DNA of 64,000 nt from Prevotella sp. E13-27 (GTDB lineage Bacteria; Bacteroidota; Bacteroidia; Bacteroidales; Bacteroidaceae), in the NCBI RefSeq assembly GCF_023217965.1, contig NZ_JALPSC010000001.1, positions 1,674,001-1,738,000 on the forward strand, read 5' to 3'. A program made the position numbers and the translations under genes. Below the pieces are notes generated by a model. It saw only the letters and a program-made list of their open reading frames with translations, did not search any database and was not told the DNA's origin. Every line of letters starts with the position of its first letter. Positions within the stretch are counted from its first letter, which is position 1. Of the stretch, positions 8,982-18,309 are shown one piece after another.

Positions 8982-11000
8982 ATGAAAAACCTGTTTCTTT
9001 TAGCATTCACGATGCTGATGACACTGGTGGCTGTCGATGCTGATGCGCAGACACTCTATGGCTACACCCGTGACTATCCCTATGCAATGGTTAAGATTGA
9101 CGTAACAAACACGGCTGCTGCCACACGTACTGGTTCCGTTGACGTGCTGGCTACAGCAGGTGCCTTCGTCAATGATACCTATTATGTGATAGGCATGGAC
9201 GACGACTTCAACACACTCGTCTATACAGCCAATACTGAGACTGGCGCCTTGACAAAGAAGAAAAACCTTGGCGAGAGTGCCCCTCTGCCTGTTGACATGA
9301 GCTACGACTATGTTGATGAGAAGATGTACTTCGTGACAAACTCAGTAAACAGCGAAGGCATGTCGGCCCTTTGGACTATGAATCTTGAGACCTATGCAAT
9401 GACAAAGGTACAGGATAACATGGGCGATGCCATCCGCGCCTTGGCAGTGAATGCTCAGGGTGAGATGTATGGTATGGCACGCAGCGGTAAGCTCTATCCA
9501 GTGAACAAGACTACAGGTAAGATAGGTACTGCCATTGGCGATACTGGTCACTCGCCCCAGCTGTTCACAGCGCTTGGCTTCGATTGCGCTACTGGTAAGC
9601 TCTACTGGTCATGTTATGCTGACTCAAAGGTGACACTCTACGAGGTGAATACCGCAGACGCTTCTGTTACCGACCTTGGCGTAATAGGTAGTGGAAAAGG
9701 ACTGATTACTGTTGCTATCGGCGCTCCTTACACGCCAAGTGCTGCTACAGCACCTGCTCGTGTTGACTCGCTGAAGGTGACTGCTGCTGCCGATGGTGCC
9801 CTTGCAGCTACTATATCATGGCAGAACCCTACGCTCATGGTGAACGGCGATGCTCTGACAAGCATCACGAAGGTGGAGGTGCTGCGTGGCGAAGATACTA
9901 TCGCTACACTCACTACAGCTGCTCCTGGCGCAGTGATGAGCTTCGTTGACGATAAGGTGCCTGCAAGCGGTATTCATCGCTATACTGTTCGTGCCTATAA
10001 CGAGATAGGAGCTTCTGCCGATCGTTTCGTTGATGCCTATGTGGGTCATGACCTGCTGGCTGCCCCTGAACGTGTCATCTCAGCCCTCGGCGCAGTGATG
10101 GGTCTGCCTGCGCTGACCAACATCGTTGCATGGGACTCAAGCCGTCAGGGCATTCATGGCGGATGGGTGGACACTACCAAGGTGGTCTATGACGTCATTC
10201 GCGTTAACGATGGAAAGGTTATAGCTAAAGGCACTTCCAACGAGTATTGCTTCGATGAGAATCTTGCTGACACTCTGACACGCTATATTTACAAGGTTAT
10301 ACCAAGTAATGTTGATGGTGAAGGCGAGGGCAAGGAGAGCAACTATCTTGTGAATGGTCCTGCAGCAAAGATTCCGTTCGTTGCCGACTTTGATAAGAAA
10401 GCTGATGCCGACCTGTGGACAGTGCTTGACGTCAACGGCGATGGCTATGAGTTCATCTGGCACAGCTATACCGTTATGGATGGCAAGGGCATGTATATCT
10501 ATCAGACTCATGAGTATAATTATGCTCTCGACATGATTGTTACTCCACCAATGGAGTTCCAGGAGGGTCATAAGTACCAGATTACAGTGAGCTGCTGCAA
10601 CAGCTTTGCTCCTTATCCTGAGTCGTTCCGCCTCTATTCGCTGGCCGGCTATACCACACAGGGCGCTGTGCCCATTGGCGAGCCTGTGGAGAATATCAAC
10701 CATCCTAACGAGTTCCGTCCTTACACCTTCGAGCTTACTGCTGAAGACGATGGGATAGGGGCTGCCGACGAGAAGTTCATCAGCTTCTTCGGTGTCTGCT
10801 GCACCTCTAACCCTTCTATGCAGATGTTCTTCGTTGACAAGGTGACGGTGGAGGATATCACTCCTTCTGCCATCAACGATGTGCGCAACTTCACAGCTAA
10901 CGAGAAGAAGGTTTATACCCTCGATGGCCGCCGCGTTTCTACTTCTAACATGAAGCCAGGACTGTACATCGTCGGTGGAAAGAAAATTGTAGTGAAATAG
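8982..11000 (+). CDS. Secreted T9SS cargo protein with propeller-like N-terminus and Fn3 domain
   Basis: 672 aa. Signal peptide at residues 1-22 (VAVDADA-Q). Residues about 25-250 have repeated blades of the type YDYVDEKMYFVTNS, ALAVNAQGEMYGM and LGFDCATGKLYWS, suggesting a beta-propeller. A fibronectin type III domain (about 255-350; ATISWQNPTL, IHRYTVRAYNEIG) and a second Fn3-like segment follow, then a choice-of-anchor/J-like sandwich (about 465-625; IPFVADFDKK, MIVTPPMEF). The last 30 residues (VYTLDGRRV to GLYIVGGKKIVVK) are a T9SS sorting signal. Last gene of the first cargo operon, 21 bases after its neighbour. Function unknown; likely an extracellular binding protein. Confidence 0.8.
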   Translation: MKNLFLLAFTMLMTLVAVDADAQTLYGYTRDYPYAMVKIDVTNTAAATRTGSVDVLATAGAFVNDTYYVIGMDDDFNTLVYTANTETGALTKKKNLGESAPLPVDMSYDYVDEKMYFVTNSVNSEGMSALWTMNLETYAMTKVQDNMGDAIRALAVNAQGEMYGMARSGKLYPVNKTTGKIGTAIGDTGHSPQLFTALGFDCATGKLYWSCYADSKVTLYEVNTADASVTDLGVIGSGKGLITVAIGAPYTPSAATAPARVDSLKVTAAADGALAATISWQNPTLMVNGDALTSITKVEVLRGEDTIATLTTAAPGAVMSFVDDKVPASGIHRYTVRAYNEIGASADRFVDAYVGHDLLAAPERVISALGAVMGLPALTNIVAWDSSRQGIHGGWVDTTKVVYDVIRVNDGKVIAKGTSNEYCFDENLADTLTRYIYKVIPSNVDGEGEGKESNYLVNGPAAKIPFVADFDKKADADLWTVLDVNGDGYEFIWHSYTVMDGKGMYIYQTHEYNYALDMIVTPPMEFQEGHKYQITVSCCNSFAPYPESFRLYSLAGYTTQGAVPIGEPVENINHPNEFRPYTFELTAEDDGIGAADEKFISFFGVCCTSNPSMQMFFVDKVTVEDITPSAINDVRNFTANEKKVYTLDGRRVSTSNMKPGLYIVGGKKIVVK

Positions 11001-11019
11001 TTAAATATATTCCATTTCC

Positions 11020-11050
11020 TTGGAAGTTATGAAATATTTCTCTATTTTTG
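11020..11050 (+). promoter_or_regulatory. Promoter of the dockerin/cohesin-like gene pair
   Basis: TTG at 11020-11022, a 20-base spacer, then TATTTTTG at 11043-11050: a near-consensus -33/-7 promoter just after the stop of the previous operon. It predicts a leader of roughly 290 nt before the ATG at 11349. Confidence 0.65.
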
Positions 11051-11348
11051 CAAAAATATTTATAAAGAAACGGATTGCTGCCAGCGGTAGTTTTTAACAA
11101 TAGTACCGCTGGTGGCAATGTCTGACGATTATTATAACAATTAACATAATACTAACTAAAACCGAATAAGATTATTAACTTAAAAGAAGAGAGACGATGC
11201 CTATGACTGGGTGCGCGACCGGTTTTACCACTAAGACTGGAAGACGATAGAAAGGTTCGCGGCCGTGCACATACGACTTAAAACAATAATTATTATTTCC
11301 TTGCGCTAACGAACCGGAAGGCGCAAATAATCTAAAAACAATAACCAA
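11051..11348 (+). promoter_or_regulatory. Long structured 5' leader upstream of the 2311-aa protein
   Basis: No gene is seen here. A strong stem-loop has arms at 11074-11089 and 11104-11119 (ATTGCTGCCAGCGGTA with TACCGCTGGTGGCAAT, 14 of 16 paired) and no T-run after it. A GC-richer segment at 11195-11275 and a short hairpin at 11301-11326 (TTGCGC/GCGCAA) follow. It could be a regulatory RNA or an mRNA-stabilising leader. I do not recognise a known riboswitch class. Confidence 0.5.
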
Positions 11349-14300
11349 ATGAACAAGAAAATACGTTTTTCATTGCTCACGCTGTTGGTGATGCTCTGCG
11401 GAACTGTGTTTGCAGATACTTATACTTATGAGTTTACTACAAAACAGTTCACTGCAGCAGGTACTAAGGCTTTAGGTGATGCCAATTGGACTGTTACCAC
11501 AGATGGAAGCTATTGGGGTTATGATGAAACCAAAGGTCAACAGTTTGGAAGTGGCAATAATCCTGCAAAATCCTTAGTTCTTGCCACCTCAGATATTACA
11601 GGAACTATTTCTGAGATTAAAGTTACCACAAGTGGTGCTAGCTCAATTGCAGGTACACTTGATGTTACTGTTGGTGGTAGTGCTTTTGGAAATCAGTACA
11701 CTTTGACATCTACTTCTACAGAGGTAACCTTCACTGGTTCTGCATCGGGTGAGATTAAACTCAACTATGCACAGACCTCTTCAAAAGCTATCTACATCAA
11801 GAAGATTGAAGTAACCTATGCTGCAGCAGCTCCCGAGCCTTCTGGCTACATTGTAGACTTCAATACTGCTATTGCGACAAGCACACACGACTTTGCCGTG
11901 GCAAGTAACTGGCGTCATATCGTAGGTTCTTACAATGATTATGGAACTCTCTACTATATGAGCTATAGTTATGGTGCCAACGATGGTGCTAACGGCGAAG
12001 GCGATGGCGCTCTCATTGCCTATCGTCAGTATGCTGGCGATAACTGGGATGGTACGACTGTACAAGATGTGTTGGTAACACCTGTTATTAATGGTAAGGT
12101 GACTTTGGATATTAAGGCTTCTACCCTCGCCAGTTCATCAAACGGTGCCTACGTTGAGGTGTATGCCATCAACGAGAATGGTACCCTTGGTAACCAGATA
12201 AAGAAGATCAGCGACGATATCGCTGGTGCCAACTCTGGCAGCAACACTGAATGGGCTACCTTCGAGCTGGCCGACCTGACCGAAGCTCAGCGCATTGGCC
12301 TGCGTTGTCAGTATGTGTATATTGATAACTTCAAGGCAGATGAGGCTACTATCGTACCCGAGCCGAAGCTTACAATTACTGCTGTAACCAAGGCCACCGA
12401 TGCTAGTACTGTCTACTTCAATCAGCAGCAAGACGGAACGTTGCTCGTGCAGATGTACGCCACGCTGCAGAACAATGGCGACGTGGACTTTGTTGCCGGT
12501 ACTACCGAGAACTACACGCTGTCTGTGATTCAGAAACCTTCCTATGGTGCCAGCCATGGCCCTTACGGAGCCTTTGCTATTCCTGTTGACCTTGCTAAGG
12601 GACAGACCAGCGACCCGATTCTTGTCTCTGTCTCAGTTCCCGCAGCCGATGTTTCTTCGCTTAGCACTTGGGGCAACTGGTATGTGATTGAGAATATCAA
12701 CGGCACGCAGTCATCTGCTTATGTTTATGCTAGCTTCAACAAGTATGAATCGAAGTTCATCTTCCGTGAAGCCGATGCATCAAGCACAAGCAGCCTGACA
12801 ACTCAGAGCTGGGGCGCTATCACCGAACAAACCGTTAAGAACTATGAGATTGCCAACACGGGTTCTGCTCCGTTGGTAATCAAGAACATGGCTTTCCCCG
12901 AGGGCTTCAATTTCGCTATTGACTATGAGAACCTTCCCGAAGGCATCACCCGTGATACCAGCACCGGCGAGGTGACCATCAATGGTGGCACTAAACTTCC
13001 AGTCGTTGTTACCGTTCCTGCTACGCCTTACGGTTCATTTAGCGGTAATTTCACGATTACCTATCGCAATGCTTTGGCTGAAGAAGACACTGAATTCAGC
13101 TGCGCTTTCTCGGTCAATGTGATCAATCCCAACACATGGACGGCCGACTTCAATAACACCTCTTCGACCATCATCTATCCTGATGGAGCTATCGTCGAGG
13201 CTGGTGTTACCAACGACTATCAGTATGTTTCCAGCAATAACTATAACAACTGGATTAAGGGTTACAACAGCAGCAGCTATGAGACGAAGAACAATAAGTT
13301 CATCACACCGAAGCTCCATGCCAATGCAGGCGATAAGCTGTCGTTCGACGTAAAGGCTGGCTACAGTTATTCTGATGATTACTTCGTGAAGGTTTACAAG
13401 TCTACCGACCGCGTGAACTGGGGTGAGCCTGTGGCAACCTATGTTTACAGCACTATTGGTAGCTCATTCACTGCTCAGAGCATTACTTTCGATGAGGCAG
13501 GCGATTACTATGTGGCCTTCGCTATCTATGGCAGTGGCTCTGGTATCGACAATATAGTTGGTCTGGAGAAGGTTGCTGTGACTCACGACCTCTATATGAA
13601 GGAGGTTAGCTGGCCCGATGCATCCGTGAAGAGCGGCACTGCCCTGAGCAAGCCCTCTTTCGATATCATTCCGCTGACCACTGAGGCTGCCGAGAACTAC
13701 ACTGTGAAATATGTGTGCGGCGAGACCGTTCTGGCCGAAGCCGATGCCAAGGCTCTCACCGCCAGCGCCAAGAGCACAACCAGCTTCTCATTCTCATGGA
13801 CACCCACTGTTGCGGAAACAACCGCCTATGAGGGTACAAAGATTGTCATCGAGTTTACCGATGGTACTAAGTTTGAGAGTGAGACGTTCAATCTGACCGT
13901 TACCAACGAGGCCATTTTCCACTTCGTTAATAGCGTTCCCACCAGCAAGTGGTACGAGCCAACAGACCGCACCAATGCAATCTCGTTCGGCAAGACCAAT
14001 ACCGAGGATACACAATCATTCGTTATATTCAACTGGGGCTCGAAGGATTTGACCGTGAACAGCATCTCACTGCCCGAGGGCTTCACAACCGATGCTGAGT
14101 TCCCGATGATCGTTCCTGCCTTTAACGGCGAGAATGATGGTCTGGCTGCTTCGAGCAAGACGCTGAACATCACCTTCTCTGCTGCTACTGCAGGTACTTT
14201 CAGCGGTGATATGGTCATCACCTACGAGACCGACAAGACTTTCCAGCTTGCAATCAGCGGTACGAAGCTCGATCCTACGAAGTTCTATGCAAACTTCGGC

Positions 14301-17300
14301 ACTGAGAGCAACCAGTGGCCTGCAGGTTCTGTTTATCAGAGTAACGTTAGCCTCAGTAATACTGGTACATACTCAGCTCCTAACTACGCCATCACTTCTT
14401 CAAGCACGGAAAATAACTTCTTTATCACACCGAAACTCTCTGCTAAGGCTGGCGATAAACTTATGTTCGATGCTAAGCTCTATAGCACTGGTGATTACTA
14501 TAAGTCAGGTGCTGTGAAAGTCTATGCCGCTGCAACCCGCGAGGCGCTGTTCAATGCCGAGACCCGTACCCAGTTGCTTGCTATCGACGGTAGCGATGAT
14601 ACCGACGAGGTGAAGCGCATCACTACCGACTACAAAACCTTCGAGGTGACTGTGGCTGATGCAGGCGAATATTTCTTTGGCTTCGAGATTAGCGGTCGTC
14701 CATACGTTGACGAGCTCTATGGTCTGACGGCTGTCGCTGTCGAGAACGATATTAAGATTGCTTCGAGCGTTGTTCCGACTGAGGCTATGCAGAACGTGGC
14801 TGCTACGGCTACCGTCAATATTCTGAACTTCGGTGCTGCCGAGATTGCTGCCGATGCTTACACCGTTAAGGTCTATGTCGATGGCGAGATAGTTGGCAAT
14901 GGCACTACCGCTGCTATTCCTGCTACACAACTGTATAGCGGCAATGGTACACAGGTATCTGCATCGTTCCGTACTCCAAAGGTTGGCACATTCCCTGTAT
15001 ATATTGAGGTTAAGGCTGGCGAATATAGCGTTGCTACTGAGCCTGTTGATGTTACCTTCACAGAGGAAGTAGCTGTTGCAGAAGCAATTGAGGTTGGTAC
15101 AAAGTCTGGTGCAGACAAATCGCATGGTCCTGTTGACTGGTACAACAATGATGGTTCTGGTACAAACTGGACAGACATTGTTTACACTGCTAAGCAACTC
15201 GACGATTTCGGAATTAAAGCTGGTGATAAGATTACATCTATAGCATTCAAGGGCTCTGGTACTGCTAAGAGCATAAAGGCTGCTATTACCTCATGGGTTG
15301 GTGTTAAGACAGGTGATATCACACCGGGTAATGTTGATAAGGATGCTATGACAGAGGTAGTTGTTTATGATCAGACAGATGCAGCTGCAACTATTGATTT
15401 CAGTCTCTTTAATATTGATCTGTCTTCTAATCCTATTGTTTGGGATGGAACATCTGACATCCGTATTTACACTGAGGCTATTCGTCAGGGTAGTAATAAC
15501 TGGCAGACTGTGACTTACGACTATGATAGCAACTATATGAATTCATACTTTAAGAGTACTACTGCAGTCGCAACTCCTCTTGGATACTTTACCCTTGCTG
15601 CTGAGCCTGCTGTATTCTCTGGTACAGTGAAGACTGACACAGGTGCAGCTGTTGAGGGTGCTACCATTACTCTTGTAAGTACCGATGGCGATAACGTACA
15701 GTACACTGGCGCAACTGATGCCGAGGGTGCTTACAGTATCAACGTCATCCAGGCAAATCGTACGTATGATGTTACCATGAAGGCTGAGGGTTACGACGAT
15801 CAGGTTGTAACAATCGAATTCAATGGCGAGAGCCAGACCAAGAACTTCGTGGTTGCTAGTGGCTCATCATTCGATCCTACTACTGCTATTGCAAATGCAG
15901 ACTTCGAGGGCGAATTCGCTGTTTACTCATCTCCAAATACAGATCGAGATATTCATCAGCCAGCTGGCTGGACTATCAACTACGAGAATAGTAATGAAAA
16001 CGACATGACCGCCCTGAATAGTTCTTGCAAGGCATGGAACAACTTCTCTGGTCGTCCACAGCTGACAACAGGTGGTAATAATACTTATTGGGTACGTTTC
16101 CGTTGGGGTAACAACGAGAATCTGACAATGTCACAGGTTGTAACTCTTCCTGCTGGTGAGTACAGAATGACTGCTGATGCATTCTTCAATGGTGCTAATG
16201 GCGGTTCTGCAACAATCAGCGCTGCTGGCGTAAGCACAAGCGTAGCAGGAAACAGCACATGGGGTAAATATAATGTTGACTTTACCCTGACGGAAGAGAC
16301 TGCTGTTACTATTGCCTTCAATGTTAAACAGACACAGACGGTTGAGAATGTAGCTGCATTCGATAATTTCAAACTGGGTTACTTGGCAGATGTTGTTAAG
16401 GTTACATTGCAGGAGGAAATTGCTAATGCTGAGAGCTTGCTTGCTGACGCTTCTAAGACTGAAGGTCGTGAAGTATTCGCTGCTGCTATTGAGACTGCTA
16501 AGGCTCTCCGCACATCTGATGACGTTGCTGCCATCAATGCTGGCATAGAGACTCTTAAGGCTGCTGAACTGGCATTCCGTGTCGCTAACCTGCCTGTACA
16601 GGAGGGTACATACTACGTTTACAATGCTTACGCTAAGAAGTTCCTGAGCCGTGGTGATAACTATGGCGTTCGTGCTGTGGCTGATGACTTTGGTCTGCCA
16701 TTCAACGTAACTGTTGATATGAGCAACACCACTTATAAGCTCCAGATGTATGACAGCAAGGGATACTATGGTGATGACTATTGGATGTACTCTGACTGCT
16801 CTGGTAATCGTGTACGCAGCTACTCACTCGAAAAGGTTGACGGTGGATTCTATCTGCACAACTCAAACCGTGCAACTGCTGCTGACAACCGCATGTACGT
16901 CTATATGAAGGACGATGCTGACAAGTGGGCTATCGCAGGTAATGCTATCGTTGGTGACAACGTTGGTGACGAGGCACAGACCGTATGGCAGTTCGTAACA
17001 GCTGAACAGCGTAATGCAATCATCGCTGCTAATGCTGCTGCTCAGAAGACTGCTGCCTTCACTGCAGCTGGCATTGCTGAGGACGCAACCCTTGAGGTTG
17101 CTGACGCAACAGAGCTGACCTTCAAGACAGGTTCTGCATGGATTTACACTGCTGGCCCTAACAAGGGCGGTACTCCTGGTGTGAATGATAATGGTACAGA
17201 ACTGTATCAGGCTACTGGTAACTTCGCTCAGACTGTAGAGAACCTCGAGAGTGGTCTCTATAAGGTTAGCATCCAGGCATTCTATCGCGGTGGTGGTAAC

Positions 17301-18284
17301 GGTGATGTGGTTGCTGCATATGGACAAGGTCACGACCTCTCTACTGTAAGCCTCTATGCTAATGGTACTGTGATTCGTGTAAATAGTTGGGCTGCTGACC
17401 GTGCTGCTGATAATAATCCTAACAGCATGGGTGATGCTGCTGCTCTGTTCGCAGAAGGTAAGTATCTTGCTGAGGGCTATGCATTCGTTGGTGAGGACAA
17501 GACTCTCAGCCTGAAGGTCTTTGTTCCAAGCTATATCGGTGCTGGCTGGTTCATCGCAAGCAACGTTAAGTATGCTAAGGTTGACGAGGCTGTTCTCGCT
17601 GGTGACGCTAACCTTAATGGTGAGGTAACCGCAAGTGATGCTATACTTGCTGTAAGCTTCGCTCTTGAGACTGAGACACCTTCTCCAAAGGCATTCAAGG
17701 CTGCCGACGTGAACGCTTCTGGCAATATCACCGTCAGCGACGCTGTGGGCATCGTGAACATAGCTCTTAATGAGGTTACTTCAGAGCCATCTGCTCGTGG
17801 CGATGTTGCTGAGAACAATGCTCTTGCACTCAACGGCAATGTACTTGCTCTTGCTAACACTACTGAGTTCGTTGCATTCCAGATGGACGTTACTGTTGCT
17901 GAGGGCACTCAGTTCCGTGGCGTTGAGCTTGCAAGCCGCGCTGCAGGCCTGAATGTTTCATACAACCGAGTTGCTGATAATACCTACCGCGTTGTAGCAT
18001 TCTCTGTAAACAAGAATGCTATCGAGGCAGGTGAGGGTGCTATCTGCACATTCGACATCGTTGGCAACAAGAACGTACAGGTAACTAACATCGAGTTCGC
18101 CGATGCTGCTGCTCGCGCTTATGCTCTTGTGCTTGGCGAGACAACACACATCAATGGCATCGCAGCTGGTGCTGCCGGCGCTGAGTACTACAGCGTTGGT
18201 GGTGTGAAGAGCGACAAGGCTCAGAAGGGCATGAACGTCGTTCGCACTGCTGATGGCAAGGTGAAGAAAGTGCTTGTTAAGTAA
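11349..18284 (+). CDS. Giant secreted multidomain protein with dockerin-like, cohesin-like and T9SS sorting domains
   Basis: 2,311 aa. Signal peptide at residues 1-22 (CGTVFA-D). Several lectin-like or choice-of-anchor sandwiches follow (openings GYIVDFNTAI near 168, WTADFNNTSS near 597, FYANFGTESN near 980), separated by Ig-like ASPM/HYDIN-type domains. A carboxypeptidase-regulatory-like domain lies at about 1418-1505 (VFSGTVKTDTGAAVEGATITL), then a galactose-binding-like region and a trefoil-like segment near 1755-1890. A two-repeat dockerin-like module starts near 2085: GDANLNGEVTASDA and ADVNASGNITVSDA, each with the D-x-N-x-[NS]-G spacing of Ca-binding loops. A cohesin-like sandwich (about 2150-2270) and a T9SS tail complete it. 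No catalytic domain is identified; it is likely a surface scaffold or adhesin. Confidence 0.8.
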   Translation: MNKKIRFSLLTLLVMLCGTVFADTYTYEFTTKQFTAAGTKALGDANWTVTTDGSYWGYDETKGQQFGSGNNPAKSLVLATSDITGTISEIKVTTSGASSIAGTLDVTVGGSAFGNQYTLTSTSTEVTFTGSASGEIKLNYAQTSSKAIYIKKIEVTYAAAAPEPSGYIVDFNTAIATSTHDFAVASNWRHIVGSYNDYGTLYYMSYSYGANDGANGEGDGALIAYRQYAGDNWDGTTVQDVLVTPVINGKVTLDIKASTLASSSNGAYVEVYAINENGTLGNQIKKISDDIAGANSGSNTEWATFELADLTEAQRIGLRCQYVYIDNFKADEATIVPEPKLTITAVTKATDASTVYFNQQQDGTLLVQMYATLQNNGDVDFVAGTTENYTLSVIQKPSYGASHGPYGAFAIPVDLAKGQTSDPILVSVSVPAADVSSLSTWGNWYVIENINGTQSSAYVYASFNKYESKFIFREADASSTSSLTTQSWGAITEQTVKNYEIANTGSAPLVIKNMAFPEGFNFAIDYENLPEGITRDTSTGEVTINGGTKLPVVVTVPATPYGSFSGNFTITYRNALAEEDTEFSCAFSVNVINPNTWTADFNNTSSTIIYPDGAIVEAGVTNDYQYVSSNNYNNWIKGYNSSSYETKNNKFITPKLHANAGDKLSFDVKAGYSYSDDYFVKVYKSTDRVNWGEPVATYVYSTIGSSFTAQSITFDEAGDYYVAFAIYGSGSGIDNIVGLEKVAVTHDLYMKEVSWPDASVKSGTALSKPSFDIIPLTTEAAENYTVKYVCGETVLAEADAKALTASAKSTTSFSFSWTPTVAETTAYEGTKIVIEFTDGTKFESETFNLTVTNEAIFHFVNSVPTSKWYEPTDRTNAISFGKTNTEDTQSFVIFNWGSKDLTVNSISLPEGFTTDAEFPMIVPAFNGENDGLAASSKTLNITFSAATAGTFSGDMVITYETDKTFQLAISGTKLDPTKFYANFGTESNQWPAGSVYQSNVSLSNTGTYSAPNYAITSSSTENNFFITPKLSAKAGDKLMFDAKLYSTGDYYKSGAVKVYAAATREALFNAETRTQLLAIDGSDDTDEVKRITTDYKTFEVTVADAGEYFFGFEISGRPYVDELYGLTAVAVENDIKIASSVVPTEAMQNVAATATVNILNFGAAEIAADAYTVKVYVDGEIVGNGTTAAIPATQLYSGNGTQVSASFRTPKVGTFPVYIEVKAGEYSVATEPVDVTFTEEVAVAEAIEVGTKSGADKSHGPVDWYNNDGSGTNWTDIVYTAKQLDDFGIKAGDKITSIAFKGSGTAKSIKAAITSWVGVKTGDITPGNVDKDAMTEVVVYDQTDAAATIDFSLFNIDLSSNPIVWDGTSDIRIYTEAIRQGSNNWQTVTYDYDSNYMNSYFKSTTAVATPLGYFTLAAEPAVFSGTVKTDTGAAVEGATITLVSTDGDNVQYTGATDAEGAYSINVIQANRTYDVTMKAEGYDDQVVTIEFNGESQTKNFVVASGSSFDPTTAIANADFEGEFAVYSSPNTDRDIHQPAGWTINYENSNENDMTALNSSCKAWNNFSGRPQLTTGGNNTYWVRFRWGNNENLTMSQVVTLPAGEYRMTADAFFNGANGGSATISAAGVSTSVAGNSTWGKYNVDFTLTEETAVTIAFNVKQTQTVENVAAFDNFKLGYLADVVKVTLQEEIANAESLLADASKTEGREVFAAAIETAKALRTSDDVAAINAGIETLKAAELAFRVANLPVQEGTYYVYNAYAKKFLSRGDNYGVRAVADDFGLPFNVTVDMSNTTYKLQMYDSKGYYGDDYWMYSDCSGNRVRSYSLEKVDGGFYLHNSNRATAADNRMYVYMKDDADKWAIAGNAIVGDNVGDEAQTVWQFVTAEQRNAIIAANAAAQKTAAFTAAGIAEDATLEVADATELTFKTGSAWIYTAGPNKGGTPGVNDNGTELYQATGNFAQTVENLESGLYKVSIQAFYRGGGNGDVVAAYGQGHDLSTVSLYANGTVIRVNSWAADRAADNNPNSMGDAAALFAEGKYLAEGYAFVGEDKTLSLKVFVPSYIGAGWFIASNVKYAKVDEAVLAGDANLNGEVTASDAILAVSFALETETPSPKAFKAADVNASGNITVSDAVGIVNIALNEVTSEPSARGDVAENNALALNGNVLALANTTEFVAFQMDVTVAEGTQFRGVELASRAAGLNVSYNRVADNTYRVVAFSVNKNAIEAGEGAICTFDIVGNKNVQVTNIEFADAAARAYALVLGETTHINGIAAGAAGAEYYSVGGVKSDKAQKGMNVVRTADGKVKKVLVK

Positions 18285-18309
18285 GTAATAACTAAAAACA
18301 ATAATCACA

